Shown: positions 25,761 through 38,512, counted from the first letter of the stretch. The stretch: 64,000 nt of DNA from Thuidium tamariscinum (GCA_947034885.2 OX344749.2:34095182-34159181), one strand, 5' to 3'. Numbers and translations: made by a program. Notes: a model not told the origin generated them from the letters alone.

Positions 25761-28186
25761 AAAAACTAAACTATCATATTTAACATATAACAAGTGGTTT
25801 GTGTAGAAAAGTGCCACACTGCATTGATTGATGCATGTAAAGTGTTGTAGACTTATTAAAATCTAATGTTGAAATTCTATTTCATCACCTCTTTCCCAAA
25901 TCTAACCTTCACATAGCATAATCGTCGTGTGTTTTTTTCAATGGGAGTCACAATTGGATAAGTACTTTGTAAATTTGCTAAAGAGTCTTCAGAGAAAGCT
26001 TTTGTTGGGTTGTTGAAGACACTTTATTAGATTTGATATAACTTTTGTTTTAACTCCATATGTGAATAACCCTTTCGAGAGTCCTATCATGAAGTCCAAA
26101 GTTGATCATTCTTTGTTGTGATTCATTGTATTTGGGGGAGCCATAGTTGAACTAGTGAGTTCAATATTCTATAATGAAGCAATGTAGTAATGTAAGGTTT
26201 TAGTAACTCCATTGAAAGATTTTTTAATTTGCCCTCAAGGATAAGATAACATTTCATTAAATTTGACAAAAAGTTTGGTTAATTGCAACTCTCTCTATAT
26301 GCTCTAAATCGAGGAAGAGGAGGTTTTGCATAGAAAGAACCTACATGGAAGGAAGTTTAAGCTAGTTCGATAAACAAAATGTAAACTACTAGATTAATTG
26401 AGATTAACATGCAAATGTTGGTAGGAATTGAAACATTGACTTTTCAAGTTCAAACTGAACTAGCAAACTTGAATTTTGACAATATTACAAATTGAACAAT
26501 TTGCCCATCAAGTTGTCATCTATGAAAATAATTCATCTATAAACTTAAATATAGTAAAAAAATAATCACATCAATTTGAACATTATGTAAATTTATTCAT
26601 CTATAGGTGGATCATAATTATTATTTGATAAAAAATTATGAAAATAAAGGTCAAAGTTAATGGAACATGATGGGTTTGCTAAAACCCAATCAAGATTTTG
26701 CCATTTTAGCATAATTTTAAGATAGGATAAAATGTAATATAATCATAGTCAAGATATTTGCAAATCACTGAATATTAATGCTATTCAAGGATTTTTCATT
26801 TACTTTTTGATTCAAGTATTTTAAAGGATCAATTTTAGAACTAAAAAGTTATTTTTTGAAACCATACCTAATAATACCCTTTGAAGTATAGAATATTTGT
26901 AGAGCAAAGTTTTTTGAATTTATACTAAACAAATGTTAAAGAACTAATACAAAAATCTCTAAAACAATTAGTGGATAAAAAATTTTAAAAAATTGTGTAC
27001 GTGGGATATACTTGCATTCATCTATTGTTCAAAATTCAAATTTTTGGTCCTCAAGCAGTTAATCCACGGATCATCTTTATAGTGTATTTTGTCCATTCTT
27101 ACTTTTAATGAGAAATTTAGCTATAAAAGTGATTTTTTATAATTTGTTACCACCTAGTGTAATTGAATTTATTATATGAAGTTGAAACTCTAGTTGGAAA
27201 ATTTGAAAAAGTCTTTAAATTTTTTATTGTATTGCATTTCAAACTTTACACTTAGAATTGTAGTTTGTTGATCTTATAATTTTATAATGATATAATAAAT
27301 TTGGTTTATTTAGGGATTTATACCATGATGTCACATACTAAAGAGTGTAATATATACCAATGATGAGAATATTAATTTTTTTAAGTAAATTGTATTTCAT
27401 TTGATTTTCCTTCATTTTATCCTGAAAGAATTAATTGTAATTTGAAATTTTCACAAAAAATTTAAATTAATATGAATCTTTAAAACGATGGGATTTAATC
27501 TCTAAAAAATAAAAAATAAAAAATAAAAAATAAAAAATAAAATTTCATTCACATATAGTTACAAAATGTCAAAAAATAGAATGAAGGATTGAGAAATCAT
27601 GGGCCTATTGTTACAAGTATAAACAACGACATATGGGTTACTCTACCTTAATACCATGTAGGCATCTAGTATAAGGTTCAATGAAGGAATATAGGTTGCT
27701 CTACCTTATAGTCGACCCTTGATATCTATTACCTTGGTAAGTGTTATAATCACATATGTAGTAAGGAAAATTGCACTCCTACAAAAACTTTAAAAAATGT
27801 AGTAGAAAGTATTGTAATAATTGGTAAGAGAACTTACAAAAATGATGCTCCCCTTTTTAAAGAATTCACCTTGATAAGTGTGAATTTAAATGAAAATGAG
27901 GCTATGTAAATTTATACCTTAGATGAAATTGAATTGGGTCCATCACATACTATACAAATCGTTGGAGTTGGCACTAGCATGAAAACTAAAACAAAAAGAA
28001 GAATAGAAATCATATGCATTTTGATCAATGTAGCATTTGATATAATAGCAAATTATTTATTAAAGTTTTTTTCAGAAAGATTGTATAGTTATAATATTAA
28101 TTTAATAGGTGTCACTAATTTTGTTCCCTCACTAATTTAATAAATTACTTATGAGTGATGAATGCCATTTCGTATTGAATAATTAA
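25761..28186. other. AT-rich spacer with one 7-bp microsatellite
   Basis: No gene supported. The only distinct structure is five tandem copies of taaaaaa at about 27503-27541. The short frame at 27934-28140 shows no domain. Confidence 0.55.
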
Positions 28187-28739
28187 TTAGCACTTAAATA
28201 TCCAAGTCAAGTTCTTTTTCAAAGTCTTGAATTTTACTCTAAACTGAACATAAAATGTTGATGCTTTTTTAAATTTAATCAAGTTTTTTAAATTTTGTTA
28301 CCATAAAATCTTAAATTGAATGTCTCATAGATGACTTTACAAAATGCAACAGTGTCAAGTGCAAATTGAGAGATTGTAAAGTCTTATCATGAAGGGACTT
28401 AGAAGTTGGAAATGAATGGAAGTCTTTTGATGTTCTTTTGACAAATCACATGATGTATAATCACAATCACTTTATCACATCCCACAATCTACTCTACATT
28501 GTTTTAAATGAATTTCTAATATAATTTCTTCTCCAAGATCAAGTGTGTTTGAGGCTCATTTTCAATTATGATTTTACAATAGACATTGTTCCACAAGATC
28601 TTGAAAAGAAAAATCATAGGTATATTTTTGAAATTAGTATATAATACTAAAATACACTCCAAATGACATTTTCCTTTTTAAATGATGAAAATAAAAATTT
28701 GGTAGGTTTTAATTAACTTCAAAGTTTTTTTACACCAAA
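28187..28739 (+). repeat. K-family element, copy 2, left part (split by a CACTA insertion)
   Basis: Starts ttagcacttaaatatcc, a decayed form of the family end, and follows copies 1 and 3 up to acaccaaa at 28739. It is then interrupted by the CACTA element and resumes at 31518. Its last three bases (aaa, 28737-28739) are the target-site duplication. Confidence 0.65.
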
Positions 28740-29011
28740 CACTACTAGAAAAATGACGTCCAAATCAACACTTTTTTTGTTATAACTTAACATATTTTTG
28801 TTGATTTTTGTACTAGATTGACCGTTTTGACATTTTTTTGTTAATGGTGACAATTTTTTTTTGTTGATTTGGGTAGTGTATTGTCAAAATCAACAAACTT
28901 TTGTTGAACCTTTTTGGAACCTTTTGGAATCTTTTAGGATGTCTTAAAATTTTCATTGTACAATGTAGTTTTCTTTTAAGTTAAGTATTTATAACTTGGT
29001 GTCTACTAAAG

Positions 29012-29357
29012 ACAACAGACTTTGGAGGTCATTTGCACATAATAAATGAACTTTTTTGAAAAAACTTTTAACTAATAAAAGTTGTGGAATTGAACCACCT
29101 TTCACCTCCAACAATCCATTTTACATTTTGACTCTTAAAGAAAAATATATGGACAAAATTCAGAGAAGTGTTCAAAAATGTCAAAAGTAATGATTTTCCA
29201 ACTCCTTTTTGAACTTTGTCCATAAATTTTTAGTAAAAGCTCCAATCTTAAAATAAAATTTTGGAGATTAAACTTTGTTTAATCAACAAATTTTTTCAGT
29301 TCAACATTTTCTCAAAAAAGTTCTTTTAATATGCCAATACAACCTCCAAAGTCTATT
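29012..29357. repeat. Hairpin repeat, copy 1 (about 345 bp)
   Basis: A long inverted repeat. The outer arm starts agactttggaggtcatttg and is mirrored by a right arm ending cctccaaagtct; inner arms pair across a short loop near 29185. Related copies lie at 30.69 and 32.5 kb. Located inside the CACTA element. Confidence 0.6.
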
Positions 29358-29464
29358 GCATTTACAAAAAAGTATTTTCCATCACCTATTTTAATTTTGT
29401 TTATAACTTTTGATTGGAGCTTTGAAATTTTAAGCGGTTTTTTGAAATTTAACATTGAAGGCTC

Positions 29465-30008
29465 TTTAAAATTTAGTCATAGAGTTTAGAAATGTCAATT
29501 CCAATCATAATTCATTTAGAATGTTGTAATAAATAACGTGAATCCATTGTCATTAATTTTTTTCAACAATATTTAAAATTGAGTTAAAAAAATGATGTCA
29601 AATGAAATTTTTACTTTCAGATAATTTTTATCATGGAACAGAAATTTCACAACTATTGATAAACTAAAAATCTTCATAACTTTCATCTCATTAATCAAAA
29701 TAGAATAATTCAAAGCTTTTCATGTACATATAAATGTTGGATACCAATTTCAAATGTCTATTTCAAAATAATAATGATATTTTAAGAATTTTTTGAGACT
29801 CATAAGCACCCCAAAGATTAATAAAAATTACATATAATGCAATAAATTTTAAATCATATTTATCAAAAGAATTAACTAAATTATTGTACCTCAAAGCTAT
29901 TTTTGGGACACATGTCGACCTATAAGAACTATAGAGGGAAAAAAGTTAAAAATTGTATCCAAAATCTCTACGTTGCCAAAAGATGCCATTTGATTATTTA
30001 AAGGTTGA
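29465..30008 (-). repeat. A-family repeat fragment (reverse) inside the CACTA element
   Basis: Recognisable by aatgttgtaataaataa, cttcataactttcatctcatt and cgttgccaaaagatgcc, ending in a decayed terminus (atttaaaggttgac). Diverged from copies A-F. Confidence 0.5.
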
Positions 30009-30689
30009 CCCTTAAGTACCCAAGCCTTTTCAAGTCTATTTGGAAAAAGAGTGTAGGCTTATAGGTATTTCCAATAAAGCAAAAAAAAATTTCAAAATTT
30101 AATTGTATAGATGTTTAAGGAACTTGCTTGTTAGTATGCATATATACCAATTTTGAGTGAAAAAATGCATAGGAGTTGTAAGATTATAACAAAAAAATTC
30201 GAATGTGCCATAAACAACTACAATTAGTGTTAACATGATACAATGCACTTTTAAGAAACTAAATATTACATGAAAAGTTATCAAAATCATTATACACTCC
30301 ACTTTGCAATTATTGAAATGCAATTTATAAAAAAAAGGAAAAATCACAATTACCTTCAATTCAGCAGTTGTATGTTTAATTTTTCAATGTCCAAAACGAT
30401 GAAAATAGTTTACTATTTTTATTGGTATCAATTTTAAAACAAATGGATAAGTACAATTTCTTAAATTTCAAATCAAGTGAAATTATTGAACTTTCCTCAA
30501 ACACAGAAAATTAAGTCAATTCACAAGCTTTTCTTTATACTATTGGTATGTATATGCCTTTGAGAACCTTTCTAAATTAAATATATATATTTTCACTAAA
30601 AAAATGAAAACTTTCATTAGTCAACCTTAAAATTGCCCATAGAAGTTTTTAATAAGTCAATCATTCAAAAATCGGTGTTTTTAAAATTC

Positions 30690-31040
30690 AGAAGACTTTG
30701 GAGGCCGTTTGCGCATAGTAGAATAACTTTTTTTCTTAAAATTTCAACAAAGAAAAGATCCTAAATGAAACTAACTTTCATCTCCAAAAATCCGTTTGAG
30801 ATTTGAAGAATTTGATCAAAAGTTATGGGCAAAATACAGAGAGGGGTTCAAACTGCCTTTCTTGTTTTACACTTTTAAACATCCTCTCGGAATTTTGTCC
30901 ATAACTTTTGAATTAAGACTCCAAATTGCAAACGGATTTTTGGAGGTGAAAGTTGGTTTTATTTAGAAACTTCTTTTAGTTGAAATGTTTTTCAAAAAAG
31001 TTAACATACTATGAGAAAAAGGCTTTCAAAGTCTGCTGAC
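30690..31040. repeat. Hairpin repeat, copy 2
   Basis: The best-preserved copy: left arm gaagactttggaggccg, right arm ending aaggctttcaaagtctgctg. Almost every block of the left half (tttcatctccaaaaatccgttt, aaagttatgggcaaaat) has its reverse complement in the right half. Loop near 30865. Confidence 0.65.
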
Positions 31041-31108
31041 TTTCAAAAACAAAGAAAAATAAAATAAAAAACTAGATAAATAAAATCGGAATATCTATAT
31101 GTTCATAA

Positions 31109-31190
31109 GCGTTCCTCAGTGGTCTAATGGTTTAAGACAGTGAGTTCTGAACCCCAAGGTGTGGGGTTCAAACCTCATGGGTGGTGCGCC
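31109..31190 (+). repeat. tRNA-like sequence (SINE head or tRNA pseudogene)
   Basis: Contains a Pol III A-box-like D-arm (tggtctaatggtttaagac, about 31120), an anticodon arm with CTG in the loop (as in tRNA-Gln) and a B-box (gggttcaaacct, about 31164). The acceptor stem and part of the T stem do not pair fully, so it is not a functional tRNA. A GC-rich tail with an inverted gtggcgcc / ggcgccac pair follows to about 31245, which fits a SINE body. It is a sharp GC island in very AT-rich DNA. Confidence 0.55.
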
Positions 31191-31517
31191 CGTGTGGCGC
31201 CCCCCTTAGGAGGAGCTGTCGCGTGGCGGGCGCCACTTGGCAGCTTTTGATTGGGTATGTTTTTTGTTGTCATTTTTGTGTCCAAATTAACATTTTTTGG
31301 GGGTGAAAATCAACACTTTTTGGTTGGAAATTAACATTTTTTTGTTGTCAAATCAACACTTTTGTGTTGACAAATAACACATAATTGTTAATTTGAACGT
31401 CCAAATCAACATTTTTTTGTTATACAATGACCAAATTAACATGTCCTAATTAACAACTAAATTAACTAAAAAATCAACATTTTTTTGTCAACTTGGACAC
31501 TGAATTTTCTACTAGTG

Positions 31518-31549
31518 AAAATATAGCGGCTTAAGCAATTAGGGGTTAA
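31518..31549 (+). repeat. K-family element, copy 2, right part
   Basis: The continuation of the split repeat: after the duplicated aaa it reads through cttaagcaa and ends attaggggttaa, matching the right ends of copies 1 and 3. Confidence 0.6.
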
Positions 31550-33255
31550 ACTTGAAAAAGCAATTTGGAAAATGCAAAATACATCAAGATTTGGAAGTTT
31601 TGCTTGACAAGAATGGAAAAATTAATTTGTAAAAATATGACATTTAATTTTAAAAATATTTTTTTGCCAACCATTGCATACCATAGTGTTGCATGATCTT
31701 GACCATCATTCACGTTAGATAGTATTGTATAACCTCCTCTTAGACTATGGAACATGATCATCACAAAATTCAAAACCTATACATTATCTATGGATATGGT
31801 GTGGTTACTATTATTTCATAGGTATGCAAGTTAATTTATAACTTATCGGATTGTTACGATATACACGATTAATGCAAATAATTGGCACTACTTTGTAATC
31901 AATAGTAACTATGTGATATCTAAATGTTAATCGCAAGTGCAAAAAAGACAAAAATTATGGACAAAAATTTATTATCTTTGTGATGCATTTTATATGTGTT
32001 GAAGTGCACAAAAAATCCATGAAAATAATGTCATTGCTTTTTGTCCTCTAATAATGCTTATTAAATGATATCATTGTTGTAAAGAGTATTGCTAATGTTA
32101 AATTGTTGATCACCATTCTAATTGGCAATAATCTTTTTCTTAATTAAAGTTCTTGCTTTTTGTTTGTCAACACCTGATTAATAATTGTAATAAATGATTG
32201 AATTAAATCCACTACTAGTAGGGCATCAAATTTTAGCTTGAATTAAATTCATGACTAGACCACAAAGAAACAAATCAATTCAAATTTGAGCTCCAACTGA
32301 ACCCATCAAAAGGTCACCAAGAAACTTATTGGTATAGTGAAGGAATCACTTCATTGGCACTTAGTGAGAGTGGAAGTTGGAGTGGTCTTTGTACTAAAAT
32401 TCATTGTTTGTCATGAACACCTAAAGGATATGGGATATCTTGATGAGAGGTTTACTATTCATTTAGTTGTCAAGTGAAAATTTAGGAATTGTGTTCAAAG
32501 ATAAGATTCAAACCCCAATTTAGCATAGTAGAATAGTTTTTTCAAAGAACTTTTAACTAATAAAAGTTGTAGAATCAAGCTACGCTTATTTCCAAAAATT
32601 TGTTTGAGATTTTATAAATTTGACTAAAAGTTATGGACAAATTTCAAAGAGAGTGTTTGAAAATGTCCAAAAAAATGTCCCTTCTAACCCTTCTTTGAAA
32701 TTTGTCCACAACTTTCAATTAAAGTCATGAAAATTCAAGAAGATCCTTGGAGAAAAAACTTACCTTGATTCCACAATTTTTTCAAGTTCAAAATATTTTG
32801 AAAAAAGTTATTTTACTATATCTAAATGAGATCTAAAATTCTACTTTGAGCACAATTCTTGTTTTTTATTTCAATTGACTTAGTAATGAAATTGTAAAAG
32901 ATAAAAAAAAATATAGTATTAACTATACAATAACTATGTATAAATATGATATTGTGTGATTATTGCACTAATTTTATATGTCTTAAATAAGCACTAATAC
33001 CACATAGAGTCAATCATCCATCACTAAACCATTGAAATCGTACATTTTTAGTCATCTACAGTTATCATGCAACTTTACTGCTTCAAATTCAAATATGAAT
33101 GGCATGCCTTAGAAACTATATTGTAATCATGAATGGCAATATTGTATAGTAACAACATTTCCAAATGAATGAATGTAATATGAAAGCAATGCTCGACAAT
33201 AATTGTATGATTGCAATTAGCAATTCAAGACAAGGGAACTTTGTGATGATAGTAT
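31550..33255. other. AT-rich spacer containing hairpin copy 3
   Basis: No gene supported. Short frames (31546-31773 and 33116-33307, minus) have no domain. The third hairpin repeat is listed separately. Confidence 0.5.
32500..32845. repeat. Hairpin repeat, copy 3 (diverged)
   Basis: Same inverted structure as copies 1 and 2 (tagaatagttttttcaaagaac on the left, mirrored by gaaaaaagttattttacta on the right; central taaaagttatggacaaa and ttgtccacaactttca). The outermost bases have decayed. It lies outside the CACTA element, so the hairpin family is independent of it. Confidence 0.55.
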
Positions 33256-34448
33256 TTAAACCATAAAGGACCATGTAGCATTCTTTTTGGCAACATAGCA
33301 TTTTCATTTATCCATTTGGAAACATAAATTCATTGTTATTCTTTGAAAATTTTACTCAATATGCAATCAAGGAGTAACTTTAAAATGCAACAATTTTCAT
33401 AACTTTTGACTATAGTTGAAAAGTTATTGTACAATACCTAATTTCATTTTCAACATGGATAACCTTAGTAGTTTGAATAAACTACTTTTTTAAGAAGTAA
33501 AAACTTGAAATAGGTTTTCAAAATTCATATATGCATAAAGCCTTGAAAGATATTTTGAAATAGAAGTTTTAGTTTGGAGATAGTCATTGGATTCCTAATT
33601 CAAACTTTAAATTAAGTCCTTTATGTAATGCAATTTTGATTATTATTGGAAAACAAATATAATAATAGGGTGTAAATTGTTCATTACAACATCATAAACA
33701 ATTGGGATTGAAATTTTCAACTTCATAACTAAGTTTTTAACAATTTAGTATTTTAAATCATACTTTACTTCTTTCTACTTATGATTTTTTTCAAGCATGC
33801 ATATGAAATATTTTTTGTTGAAAGTTTTTAGGTGTAGTTTCAATTTACTTTTGCAACATATTATGGTCTACACATTTTTGGGTGAAAAAGGTTGAAAGAT
33901 GAAACTTAACAATTGGGAAGAGTTGAAAATACTACTTTGGGAAATTCAAGCATCATTGGCTTGCAATTGGTAAGCATAAGATGAGATTTTGGAGAATAGA
34001 GGGCCATTTTAGGCAAATTTCTTCTATTGTTCCCATAGTAGTGAGGAAATGGTTGATTGCTGTCAACCTTCTTGAATACAAACAAAACACAAACAAACAA
34101 AACAATCAAAAAACAAAAAATTGGTCCTGAAATTTAAAGAGAAGTCAATTTTTTTTTAAATTTAAAAAATTCTGACATGACTCTCTCTCGACCACATTAG
34201 ATGTAGTATTGGCGTAGTTCCTAGCATTCTTAATTGTGCAAGAATTCATGAGCTTTTATAGAGCCAAATTTCCTCTTATAGTTTCCTATTCTAAAATTTT
34301 AAGAGGGTGTACTCCAACAAGTTAATAAAAAGATCCTATAGTTGAATTTGTTAATGAATAAATGTAGATGAAGTTTTAACCCTACTTTAGGTATGAATAC
34401 TTTAAAGTAGTTTTGAATCTAAATGCATTAAATCCTTTAGGGATTGAA
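33256..34448 (+). repeat. A-family repeat, copy H (variant 3' half)
   Basis: Opens tttaaaccataaaggacc and carries ggcaacatag and caacaattttcataacttttgac. Its second half (from about 33.8 kb) differs from copies A-F but matches the fragment at 61.5-61.9 kb, including gatcctat-g-ttg-atttgtta and a terminus aatcctttagggatt. This defines a subfamily. Confidence 0.55.
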
Positions 34449-37400
34449 GTGTTTACATAGATAAGGCATAAATATGAAAGTTAACATCAAAATAAATTAA
34501 TCTTATATATTAGATCAGCCATGTCTACTCTATGTTATAAGAAGTCCATTACATAATAGAGATGTTTTGAAAAAAAGAAAGACCTATTCAATTGCATAAG
34601 GCATTCAATAATTTAGGGCATAGAAAATCATAAAAATAAAAAATAAAAACTCTCAAAACATATTAATTATGAACAAAATTTAAAATCACAAAATTTTGAA
34701 ATACAAAATAACTTGCAAAGATGATCAATTTTGAAACTTGAAAAAAATTAATGAACTATATCAAAAAGTAGAATATTCAAATCAACCCACCATAGATACA
34801 ATAATATAACTTTTTGCTATAAAATTTTGAAATTTTTTGTTAGTACAAATACCCTAATTGTGACCCGAATCCAAAGGACTTGTATAATCAAGTCAATACA
34901 ATTTTACTCTTCTATACACAATAAGAGAGTTATATTTACAATATAATTTACCCTAAATATTTGTTAATACTTGGGAGCAAGGAAACTTATGTGGTGTCAA
35001 TACCTCAATACAAATGGGGAGTATTATCCCTTTTTTTTACTTTTTGAGAAAGTACCAAGATGGTGATTATTTCAAATTAGATGAAGCATTGTATTTCTAC
35101 ATTCATCTATCTTTTGGACTTAAAAACACTTTTTCATCATATTCATATATTTTTTCATCCAAATTTGGCAACTTCATCCATATTTCATAAAGAATTAGAA
35201 AAAAATTGGCTAAAAAAGATTACTTTTATCTGGAGAGAAAAAGACATTTATCTTGCAAAAAAAGGACATTTATCTTGAAATGGTGCAATCTAGCCCCGTG
35301 GTGCCGGAAAAAAAAGCTGAGGAGTATCATAGATAGTTTGTAGCACTTATATAAATGACACCTATGTGACTTTGGAATCAATAACAATAACACTTATATA
35401 AATAAAGGTTGAAAATGCATGAAATATTAATGTCCTCAAACATAGATATGCATAATTGAAGGACAAATCTAAAGTAGTTTCATGAGATTCTTTCCAACAC
35501 CTTCATGATACTAAAGGATCTTTTTCTTTTGCACCAAAATATATTAAAAGCACTTTTCTATAGTAGACCTAAATTTCTAACATTTCCAAATCATCAAATT
35601 ACAAAATCTTCAAATGGCACAACACTAAAATATAAAGCAGTTGATGCAAGGGAGCTTGAAGTTTAGCTTCCAAAGAGGGTGATAGAGTTTATGGCTTAAT
35701 TGATGTTTGCATAATGTAGAATGTGCAATGCATAATGTGGATGATGTGCAAAGTTTTTGTAAGCTATTAACGTTACCACATATATATTTTTTTAATCTCT
35801 TGAAGGACTAAAGACTTTTTTGGATTGAAAAACACTCAAAACTACCATTTCTATTGTAGACTACAAAACCTAATTTTTTTTCTTCATATCTAACTAGAGT
35901 ATCTTGCATTGATATAGTATGAAAGTGTATGGAAAAAAACTTCTTACATGAGGATTTTTGGGCCCTTTTGAAGACCATTTCAAGGCCATTCCGTGAAACT
36001 ATTTCCATTGTTGCAGACTAGCCCTTGTTGGTATGAATTTTTGAATTTTGAAAAAAAAATTCCAAAATTTTCCAAAATTCTCTAAATGTATTAAAAAGAA
36101 AGAAAATTATTATCTTTTTAAGTTCAAAAAAAAATTCAAAAATTCAAAAAATTTATTTAAAATAATTAATTAATTAGTATTTTCTGATGTAGCAATCATT
36201 TGACTACATGAGCATGTTGATGTGTTATCATGTACAACATTTCCACAATGTTCCTAGTGTTTTGGAAGTTGCAATCTTCTAAAACGGCCAAAAATCCTCT
36301 TATACAAACTTTTGACTACATAGATTGCAAGATATTTGCATTTAAAGATAAAGGGTTTTTTTTTTCCACCCTATTGTATTAGACTTTAGGGGTTTGAATC
36401 TTCTCAATTAAAAATTTTTGAAATATAGATTTTGGTTTAAAGTTAATAATGCTAAAGATATAATTGAGAGTGGAAAGAAAAAATTGCCCAAAACAACAAC
36501 TTGATTTCCATTCATTAAAAAAATTGCTATGCAAAGTATATACAAGATAGATGGAAATTTCAAGATGAAATTGAAACATATTAATTTAAGTGGTGAAATT
36601 ATTTTAGTGAGCAAACTAACCCATAATTCTTTTGTTGAAAAAAAATGTAAAAATTGAATTTAATAAATGAATCCTATAAGTTTTTGTTTTGAAAATATTT
36701 TGATTACTTCCAAAGCAAGACTCTCCACAATTTTTTCATCACTATTCTATTGAAAGTGAATTGAATCTTTCTATACACACTAAAGTATTTTTCTAAGGAA
36801 ATTTTTTTCAATTTCATTTTGATTTTTAATTTTTTGAGTGCCACCTAGAATAGTAAAAACACTCTATTTTTTTATCTTAGTGTAATATAAAATTTTCTTT
36901 GGGACACATAGATTGAAGTAAAGATTAAATTCCTAAAAGCTAATAGGTAATTCTATTGAAAAAAAAATGTTTCAAAAAAATTACACCAAGAATTGAGACT
37001 ATAAGAACCTATCTAAATTTTTATTTGTTTCCCTAGGAAAATTAGGTCCTTTTAGTGTAGTTACTTTGTATTGATGTTAAAAGAAAATCAAGCTATACTA
37101 ATTTATACTATTAATGAGAACTTAAATTTAAAAATATGTGTAAAATTACTATCACTACAACAAAATGTTTTTTTAGTATAGATGAATAATTGATTAATAC
37201 AAAAATTTATATGGCTAATATAAAAACACCACCCTTTTAGACCACAAATGCTACAACTCCACCACTACAATTAGAACCTCCTTCCATGTGAACCAAGCTA
37301 GTGTAAAAAACACTAGAAGACAAGAAGTGAACACAAATTGCCTTGCTAGCTTGACTAAGTGAAGAAGAAGGATTTCAAGGTTCACCAAAATCAGTGAAAA

Positions 37401-37850
37401 AGTCTATTGGTGGAGGGTGGTTAAGCTTGAAGGAATCAATACATGTGGCATTCTTATTTTATCTCTCCCCACCCACTAGGTCCACATGGAAGTGTAATTG
37501 TTCACTTAGCTATTGTAGCTCATCTTTCCAACTTTGCTTGTCCAACTTACATGGAAGGAGTCTATCAATATATCTTTGTGATAAATAATTTAGACCATAC
37601 TAATAGACCCGTTTCAAAACACTAAATAAAAATGAAGCTTTTTAAATTTACTTCTACACTTTACACACGAATCAAAATGATTAGAATTGCTTTACTTTTA
37701 TTTTGACTTTTACTTTTGTGTCCAATGTGTAGGAACTCATCTAAATACTACTTTTTGGGATCCAATATGGGTCCAAAATAATACTCCGTATAATACTGTA
37801 TCTATACATACAAAAAGAAAGTTAAAAACCTGATGCACACACACCAGTGA
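34449..37850. other. AT-rich spacer, mostly unassigned
   Basis: Mostly featureless AT-rich DNA. Fragments that may be decayed A-family pieces lie near 35800-36030 and 36290-36360. A lone CACTA-like end (cactacaacaaaatg) sits at about 37153 without a partner. GC rises at 37.85 kb into the SF1 leader. Confidence 0.5.
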
Positions 37851-38512
37851 AAGCTCCACTCGCGTTCCTATTCACGTTCCCCTTAACGCTCCCAACGTTC
37901 CCACCAAGCAGGGTTTGTATCGACACATGAAACGCGCAATGACTCTTCCCTCCGTGGGACCAGCTCTTCTCGTCTCCCTCCTTTTGTAGGGTCTAGCCCA
38001 TCGCTGCTGCTGTTTCCGCCTCTCTCTGTCTGTAGGGTTTGCTCGCGCGCAGGCAGTCTGCCGTAAACTCCTTGGCTGCGACGCCCTTCGTATTGCTTCT
38101 TCTGTATTGTCATATTTCATTGCTAGTTTCGTGCTCGCGCGCCGTTTTCTACCAGCTTTTCTCTCCGGGATTGGACACCTTCTAGACTCTTCACCTTTGT
38201 AGCTTCTGCTCCTGTGTAGGGTTTGGTGGCAGTGCAGCTTGGTCTTACTGCGAGGCGCGTTTGAAGCTTTTGAAGCTTTTGATTCTAGTCTTTTCTGTTC
38301 TTGTTTAAGTTTCCGCGGCTGGATTGACTACGCTGTGAAGTTGCTGCGCTGCGCTTGTTTTCTGAGGGTTTGTGTAGGGTTTGGCACGCGTGCCGAGGGT
38401 ATCTTGAAGGGTTTTCAGGAGTATTGGACGTTTTTGATGCGAGCGCGGTTCGTTTTAGTGGCGCTGACGCTTGGATTGAGGGCGTTTTAGCGAGGGCGAG
38501 GCTTTTGAGGCG
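37851..38512 (+). promoter_or_regulatory. SF1 promoter and 5' leader with repeated telo-box motifs
   Basis: A GC-rich, pyrimidine-biased region directly upstream of the SF1 start. The telo-box core tagggttt occurs at about 38033-38040, 38217-38224 and 38375-38382; the last two sit in an identical 14-mer, tgtgtagggtttgg. Such motifs are common in promoters or leaders of highly expressed plant housekeeping genes. An intron in the leader is likely but I cannot place it with confidence. Confidence 0.5.

Larger units (their letters stand above)
28740..31517. mobile_element. Non-autonomous CACTA (En/Spm-type) transposon
   Basis: 2778 bp. Left end CACTACTAGAAAAAT, right end, inverted, CACTAGTAGAAAATT; flanking 3-bp duplication aaa on both sides (28737-28739, 31518-31520). 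Many short subterminal repeats of the form aa(a/t)t(c/t)aacA(c/t)TTTTTTG occupy roughly 28755-28910 and 31270-31500, which is the classic transposase-binding architecture of CACTA elements. No transposase is encoded; the interior holds an A-family fragment, two hairpin repeats and a tRNA-like sequence. The insertion point inside a K-family repeat independently confirms both boundaries. Confidence 0.85.

Noticed and set aside
27503-27541. CRISPR-like short array
   Set aside because: A 7-bp microsatellite with no spacers; the 21-bp repeats at 53.6 kb are likewise contiguous, without spacers.
37153-37170. Lone CACTA-type end, cactacaacaaaatg
   Set aside because: I found no inverted partner or target duplication within the window, so no element can be bounded.
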